This document shows positions 29,428-34,412 of a DNA stretch of 34,412 bases, piece after piece. The notes beneath the pieces were generated by a model. It was given only the letters and a program-made list of their open reading frames with translations, did no database searches and was not told the origin of the DNA. The stretch is from Fischerella sp. (GTDB taxonomy: Bacteria > Cyanobacteriota > Cyanobacteriia > Cyanobacteriales > Nostocaceae), in assembly GCA_026419705.1 (NCBI GenBank), contig JANZYY010000003.1, positions 1 through 34,412 on the forward strand, read 5' to 3'. Positions within the stretch are counted from its first letter, which is position 1. Each line of letters begins with the position of its first letter. Position numbers and translations under genes: made by a program.

Positions 29428-30279
29428 ATGCAAACACAAAAATATGACCAAGATATTGCTGCCAAAGTCCCAGATCAAGCAATTACAAAGAAAATTTTTG
29501 GAGCAACTTTTTTGATCGTCGCTATCTACTTTCTAGTGACTTTATCTGGTTTTGGCTACACATTCTGGCAAGCTTCAGATATGCTAAACATTTCTTGGGC
29601 ATGGAAAATAGCCCTAATTATTACTCATTTACTTCCCTTTGTGATTGTTCCTATCAGCATGAAGGTATTTTACGAACGTGCAGATTACTTAGTATCAAAG
29701 GGGTTGCATTCTCCCTTTGCTCTTTACCTAGGGCTTCCTTTTCAAATGGTTGCTATTGCCTTTGAAATTGGCTGGCACATACAACAAAATTGGTTTTATC
29801 AAAATGATTATACCTTTTTGAACTTCCTATTTTATGCATTTTTAATTTCATCCTTTGCTTTATGGGCAGATGCCTTTGCTCGAAATAAATGGGTTGATAT
29901 ATTATTTGTGGGCAGTTTACTTGTCATCTCAGTTTTATATCCTTTAGGAGCAAGTCTAGATATTTCTGCCTTGAAAATTCCCATTTATATTGCTCTCACA
30001 ATAGTCTTTGGAGTTTTGACATATAGAGCCTACAAAGTTCTCCAAGACTGGCGGATCATCTTCGTACCTATTTTTTCTGTTGGTGTTAACTTATTCTTTG
30101 TTTTTCTCCTAGCTCAATATCAATCTAATCCGACCTTGAATCCACTGTTCCACATTCTCCACGACCTGGCTGGTACGGAAATAGGAATTATAATTTTTAC
30201 TTATTTGGTGTATATAAACCCACTACGCCAAGCTAACTCAAAATCACTCCAACAGGCTCAAGACAAAGGCGTTATGTAG
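29428..30279 (+). CDS. Uncharacterised multi-pass membrane protein (about 7-8 TM)
   Basis: 283 aa; repeated hydrophobic segments; polar clusters FEIGWHIQQNW and HILHDLAGTEIG. Confidence 0.75.
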   Translation: MQTQKYDQDIAAKVPDQAITKKIFGATFLIVAIYFLVTLSGFGYTFWQASDMLNISWAWKIALIITHLLPFVIVPISMKVFYERADYLVSKGLHSPFALYLGLPFQMVAIAFEIGWHIQQNWFYQNDYTFLNFLFYAFLISSFALWADAFARNKWVDILFVGSLLVISVLYPLGASLDISALKIPIYIALTIVFGVLTYRAYKVLQDWRIIFVPIFSVGVNLFFVFLLAQYQSNPTLNPLFHILHDLAGTEIGIIIFTYLVYINPLRQANSKSLQQAQDKGVM

Positions 30280-30287
30280 GCACATCA

Positions 30288-31040
30288 ATGATACATTGGA
30301 GAGCAAAAGAAGTGACGAATATTTTGTCAGTGATTTACCCACTGTGCCATCTCAGTTATATCCTAGTCGAATGGGTGTTACTAGCTTGGTCAATTCAACT
30401 GTGGCGCAAGTCGAACAGTATAGCAATGATTGTTCTACCCATACTTTTAGCATGCAGTAGCTATGACAATTTTGTTTTGCTAGTAGGAAGCCTGCTTGGT
30501 GAAGGAAACTTGCTGGAATCACTCAGCATGCTGCGTTTTTTTGCCCACTATATTGTTGTTCCGCTGTTTATTGTAATTGTAGTTGAACTTGCTCATCGAG
30601 CCGGAGCAGATTGGGCAGGTAATCGGTTTGTCAGAGTTTTAGGTTGGGTACTTGCAATCGGACTCGGTATATATGATATAGCTACTCAGTTTATCAGACT
30701 CGAACTAGTTCCTGAGACTTTTGCTGGTATGTTACGTTATGTCGTGGCTCAACCCAGTCAATTGCCAATAATCACTATTTTAGTTAACCTCTTTGTGATG
30801 ATTATTGGTATCGGTATTTGGCGCAGATTGCAATGGTCTTGGCTATTTGTAGGTGCTTTAGTTTCTCTAATTGGTAACGCTATACCCACAGATCTTGTTG
30901 GTACAGTTCTTGCTAGCAGTTCTGAACTAATACTCGCTTTGTGTATGCTATTAACTGAACAAAGAACACAATATATGATGGCTCTGTCGAAGTTATCTAT
31001 TGAATCTCAGCAATCTCAACTGAACTTGCAGACATATTGA
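30288..31040 (+). CDS. Uncharacterised multi-pass membrane protein (about 7 TM)
   Basis: 250 aa; begins 8 nt after the preceding ORF; motifs CSSYDNFVLLVGSLLGEG and VELAHRAGADW. Confidence 0.75.
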   Translation: MIHWRAKEVTNILSVIYPLCHLSYILVEWVLLAWSIQLWRKSNSIAMIVLPILLACSSYDNFVLLVGSLLGEGNLLESLSMLRFFAHYIVVPLFIVIVVELAHRAGADWAGNRFVRVLGWVLAIGLGIYDIATQFIRLELVPETFAGMLRYVVAQPSQLPIITILVNLFVMIIGIGIWRRLQWSWLFVGALVSLIGNAIPTDLVGTVLASSSELILALCMLLTEQRTQYMMALSKLSIESQQSQLNLQTY

Positions 31041-31346
31041 AGGTATAGAATAAATTTCACTAGTTTAATAATTTACCGATCTTCGCAAGAAGAATATCTC
31101 ACTTATCCCTGTGTTTAGCATGGTTGGGAGATTTTTTTTGAAATATCATATTAAATCCATTTGTCTCGAAATTATTTTTCCTTCCTCACCTCTCCGTGCT
31201 CTCAGCTTCTAGTGCGGTTTTTTAATCATTCAGATGCTACCGGATTTTAGAGCACAAGTAAAAACAATAAAAATAAATCTCATTATTTACGGAATCACCC
31301 TGAAAATCTGTGTATCAATATTTGATAAGTTTGTAGAGGAGTAAAA

Positions 31347-31829
31347 ATGATAGATCCAGGTTGGATGGGAAGAGTCGATTTTTATGAATTAGTCTTTGGT
31401 ACTTTTCTCTCTTATTTATTACTAGTTTTGATGTGGGAGCAAATTTTTAATACTAAATTTGAGGAGTGGAGATATATTATCATTACATTTCTTGGTGCTA
31501 GCTTTTTTTTAGTGAATCACTATTTTGAAAATGCGCCTTTTTACCTGTGGTTAATTTGTGGATATAGCCTTGTATTTTTTATCCTATATTATATTATAGG
31601 TGTTATGCCAATGCCAGGTTATTTTCTCAAAAAATTTTTGGCGACTCTAAGTAGTATAGTCTTTACTATTGCTTTTATCTTATTTGAAAATATAGCCAGA
31701 TTGGGTGTCGATGATTATGGTATTAATGAGTTTTGGTTTATGTTAATAGCCTACTTTGGCTATCTCTTAATTATTCTCTGGCGTGGCGAAGTTTTCAAGC
31801 CAAAATTTCAACAGAAAGACGAATTATGA
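31347..31829 (+). CDS. Uncharacterised multi-pass membrane protein (about 5 TM)
   Basis: 160 aa; highly hydrophobic; AGAGGAG-type ribosome-binding site a few nt upstream of the ATG (gtagaggagtaaaaATG). Confidence 0.75.
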   Translation: MIDPGWMGRVDFYELVFGTFLSYLLLVLMWEQIFNTKFEEWRYIIITFLGASFFLVNHYFENAPFYLWLICGYSLVFFILYYIIGVMPMPGYFLKKFLATLSSIVFTIAFILFENIARLGVDDYGINEFWFMLIAYFGYLLIILWRGEVFKPKFQQKDEL

Positions 31830-31872
31830 ATTATAAATTTTCCACGGTTAATCACTCATCATTGCATAATTT

Positions 31873-32238
31873 CTAAGATTCACCATAAGCCATGCCATTT
31901 GCCTCAGCATAACGATGCATAAATCTCATAAATCTTTGCCAATGGTCATCTCGTTCGATTTCAATTTTGCACTCTACCCGCTGTAGCTCATCGCCTTCTG
32001 CACCCCCGAAAATAAATTTTACAGAAGAAGGTGTAACATTTATATTGCCTTCTTCATCAGTCAACAACATTGTGTTTAAAGATTGTTTTGTAAAGCTATT
32101 CAACCCTTCTACAGCTTTTAATTGATTGAATGTCATCAAAACTATGCGTTTACCGGAACTGTTTCGTCGCAAGCTAACATTACTCAGTTCTTCGCAAATG
32201 CCAGTAAAAAATTGAATTGACGGTATAGTAGATGCCAT
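31873..32238 (-). CDS. psb28: Photosystem II assembly factor Psb28 family, likely the Psb28-2 paralogue
   Basis: 121 aa; IQFFTGI...LLTDEEGNI...VKFIFGG...HWQRFMRFMHRYAEANGMAY C-terminal signature. Confidence 0.85.
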   Translation of the reverse strand: MASTIPSIQFFTGICEELSNVSLRRNSSGKRIVLMTFNQLKAVEGLNSFTKQSLNTMLLTDEEGNINVTPSSVKFIFGGAEGDELQRVECKIEIERDDHWQRFMRFMHRYAEANGMAYGES

Positions 32239-32326
32239 GAGTAATTTAATTAAATTTCAGTATTGACAAGCAGCTAATAGTTATTATCTGTGAACAATTC
32301 ACAGAAACTAAAATGGGTAGGAAGAA

Positions 32327-34033
32327 TTATCTTTGATAAGGGTAAGGATAATACTGTGGATTCATCATTGGTGGAGACTGATAACCAGTTGGGGGTAGAG
32401 AACCTCCGAAGTTATTAGGCAGAGGCGAATTCATAATAGGGTATTGATAATTATTAGTTGGGGGTAGAGGGTTTATTGGTGGTACAACAGGAGGAGTCAT
32501 GACTGGGGGCTGATAACTGCTTGTAGGTGCGGGAGTGGGTACAGCCGCCGGAGTGTTAGAACTTGTCGGCGTTGGAGTGGGTACAGCCGCCGGAGTGTTA
32601 GAACTTGTCGGCGTTGGGTTTGGAACTGCACTTGTTGGGATAGTAGAAGTTGTTTCAGTAAATTGTTGGTAAGCAGCGCGGGAAATCGAACTGATTAATT
32701 TTTTGGCGTTGGGGTCGTTGTTGGGGCGTTTTACCATCACAGCAACGACATAGCGTTTGTTAGTTGGCAGGTCGACTAAACCTGCATCTGCTAGCATCGT
32801 GCCAATATCGCCTGTTTTGTGGGCGATGGTTGCACCCTGTCCTAAACCAGTTGGTAATAAGGTATTTCTGACAGTTTTACGCATGATATCAAGTATGCGA
32901 TCGCGCGAGATCATGCTTACTAAATTGCCTTGACTGACCATCCCCATCAAATTTCCCAATTCTTTGGGACTAGTAGTATTCGTACCTTGCAAGTCAGGAA
33001 GTTGGTTGCGAAGAACTGTGGTTGTTAAACCCCAACTCCGGAAGCGCTGATTTAATGCTTCAATACCACCCATACGGGCTATTAGCATATTTGTTGCTGT
33101 GTTATCGCTAATTGTCATCATCTTAGTAGCAACTTCCAGTGCTTTAAACTGGGTACCAACGGGTTTGTACTGCATATCTCCAGAACCACCTGCAACCATA
33201 TCTTTTTGCATGGTCAGCATTTCATCGAGGCGAATCTTTCCAGCATCCACATCCTGAAAAAAGGCAACTAGAATTGGAATCTTAATTGTACTGGCTGCGG
33301 GAAAACTTGAGGAGGCATTTATATCTACGTATCTACCATTGTCCAAATCGACCACAAACACTCCTGGTGTCAGATTTGGGTTGCCAGCCATCAGACTTTG
33401 CATGGCAGTTTTCAAGGGTAGGATTTCTTGCGATAATGATGGAGTAGAAACTGTAGTTGTAGGAGTGGGACTAGGCTGTGTCTGCGCTTGTCTGAAGTTA
33501 TCATCAGATGATGTCCCAGTGGTGGCGATGCGACTAGCGGGGTCTAGTACTGACAATGCTGTTCCCACAATTGCACCGATACCAACTCCCACAATGAGTA
33601 AGCGCAAGGCATATAGAATGGTTCTTGCCATGGGCTTTAACCGTGTTTTTCGGGATGTTCTGATTTTTCTGGGCAAAGCCTGCTTACGCACCCGTACAGT
33701 TTTTACCTTGACATTGCTAGGCTTGAAAGGTGGAATTTTTCCTGGTTTAGTAGGGATGGGTTTGATTGCTGCTGACACCACCACTCCTGGCCGTTTTTTC
33801 ACCGTACTGGCATTGTTGATGGAAGAATTCGCTTTTAAGCGTGTCAATATTGTTCCGCTTTGAGAGGAACGCTGTTGATCCTTAGAAGCTTTCACTTGAT
33901 TTGACCCCAACTTTTGCACTTTTTGGGAAAGCTGGCGGCGTCCACTAGTAGGTTGACGTCGTGAGAAACCTGTCATATCGGTTCTGGTTTCCATAAAATA
34001 ACGATGGTGATAGCGAGGTGTATAATCTGGCAA
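32327..34033 (-). CDS. Membrane-anchored class A beta-lactamase-like serine hydrolase
   Basis: 568 aa; PAASTIKIP (SxxK), TISDNTATN (SDN), HKTGDIGT (KTG); N-terminal basic region and a single TM, Pro/Thr/Ser-rich C-terminus; the start may instead be the ATG at 33994. Confidence 0.85.
   Translation of the reverse strand: MPDYTPRYHHRYFMETRTDMTGFSRRQPTSGRRQLSQKVQKLGSNQVKASKDQQRSSQSGTILTRLKANSSINNASTVKKRPGVVVSAAIKPIPTKPGKIPPFKPSNVKVKTVRVRKQALPRKIRTSRKTRLKPMARTILYALRLLIVGVGIGAIVGTALSVLDPASRIATTGTSSDDNFRQAQTQPSPTPTTTVSTPSLSQEILPLKTAMQSLMAGNPNLTPGVFVVDLDNGRYVDINASSSFPAASTIKIPILVAFFQDVDAGKIRLDEMLTMQKDMVAGGSGDMQYKPVGTQFKALEVATKMMTISDNTATNMLIARMGGIEALNQRFRSWGLTTTVLRNQLPDLQGTNTTSPKELGNLMGMVSQGNLVSMISRDRILDIMRKTVRNTLLPTGLGQGATIAHKTGDIGTMLADAGLVDLPTNKRYVVAVMVKRPNNDPNAKKLISSISRAAYQQFTETTSTIPTSAVPNPTPTSSNTPAAVPTPTPTSSNTPAAVPTPAPTSSYQPPVMTPPVVPPINPLPPTNNYQYPIMNSPLPNNFGGSLPPTGYQSPPMMNPQYYPYPYQR
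32532..32615. repeat. Perfect 2 x 42-bp in-frame tandem repeat (14 aa: TPTPTSSNTPAAVP-type)
   Basis: Identical units 32532-32573 and 32574-32615. Confidence 0.95.
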
Positions 34034-34300
34034 TACCTATAAAGTCTTGCCTGGTTGGGGTGGGGATATTTTTTATCCCTAGTTAGCGATAAAGACATGG
34101 ACTCGACTTTTCTGCGAACTCCCGAACCACTATTTACCCATGAAAACCCTCAAAATCAAGCATATATGGAATATAAGGATACTTAGGTGCGGCAAGTACC
34201 GTCCAAGCGTGTCCCTCTCTATTTTTACTTGTATTTTTGTGTTTAGTTTAAGTCATAATTAATAGCTTTGGGGAAAATTGCGTATATAGTAGCTAATTAA

Positions 34301-34393
34301 TTAAAGTTTTTCACTATCGTTTTTGTTTGAGAGCGCCCATTTTACCTGGCGTAAAATACCTCGTAACATAGCAACTTCGTGATTTTTTAATTG
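34301..34393 (-). CDS. 3' end of a gene, probable SpoU/TrmH (TrmJ-like) RNA methyltransferase, truncated by the contig end
   Basis: Minus-strand frame reads ...QLKNHEVAMLRGILRQVKWALSNKNDSEKL*; resembles the C-terminal LRGIL helix of TrmJ-type enzymes. Confidence 0.45.
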   Translation of the reverse strand, partial: QLKNHEVAMLRGILRQVKWALSNKNDSEKL

Positions 34394-34412
34394 CTGTCTC
34401 TTATACACATCT
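34394..34412 (-). other. Nextera/Tn5 mosaic end (CTGTCTCTTATACACATCT), artificial sequence
   Basis: Exact reverse complement of the 19-bp mosaic end at 19-37; lies at the extreme contig end. Confidence 0.97.

Noticed and set aside
31081-31140. Intrinsic terminator (GGGAGATTTTTTTT) downstream of the 250-aa membrane ORF
   Set aside because: U-tract present but only a weak, long-looped stem; not enough to call
33339-33863. 174-aa plus-strand ORF opposite the serine hydrolase
   Set aside because: Antisense to a well-supported catalytic CDS; composition reflects the reverse reading of the coding strand
19-34412. 19-bp terminal inverted repeats suggesting a 34-kb transposon
   Set aside because: They are synthetic Tn5 mosaic ends from library preparation

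Overview
This is a cyanobacterial contig. HIP1 octamers (GCGATCGC) recur throughout, and psb28-like, secA, dprA, htpG, clpB and rpmB genes are present. Illumina Nextera/Tn5 adapter remnants sit at both extremities. The dominant feature is an 11-gene minus-strand locus (about 313-14561). It matches, in gene number, order and protein class, the hormogonium polysaccharide (hps) locus hpsA-K known from Nostoc punctiforme: a giant HpsA with a prepilin-like N-terminus, three pseudopilins (hpsB/C/D), three GT2 glycosyltransferases (hpsE/F/G), a fourth pseudopilin (hpsH), a TIGR04282-type transferase, an HpsJ-family membrane/coiled-coil protein, and a GT2 glycosyltransferase. Next come rpmB, htpG, a SAM methyltransferase and clpB on the minus strand. 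The plus strand then carries a MoxR ATPase, a TetR C-terminal remnant, a methyltransferase, a MITE-like insertion with a perfect 8-bp target duplication, a c-type dihaem cytochrome, a free-standing four-helix-bundle (S23/IVP) gene, secA, dprA and three uncharacterised multi-TM proteins. The right end has a Psb28-like gene, a membrane-anchored class A beta-lactamase-like serine hydrolase and the 3' end of a probable SpoU/TrmH-type RNA methyltransferase, all on the minus strand. Most promising for follow-up: the hps pseudopilins read as a GspH/I/J/K-like minor-pseudopilin tip set, with HpsA as a very large GspK-like member lacking Glu5 and carrying EF-hand-like Ca-binding loops; the uncharacterised membrane-protein trio at 29428-31829; and the MITE with TIRs and TSD.
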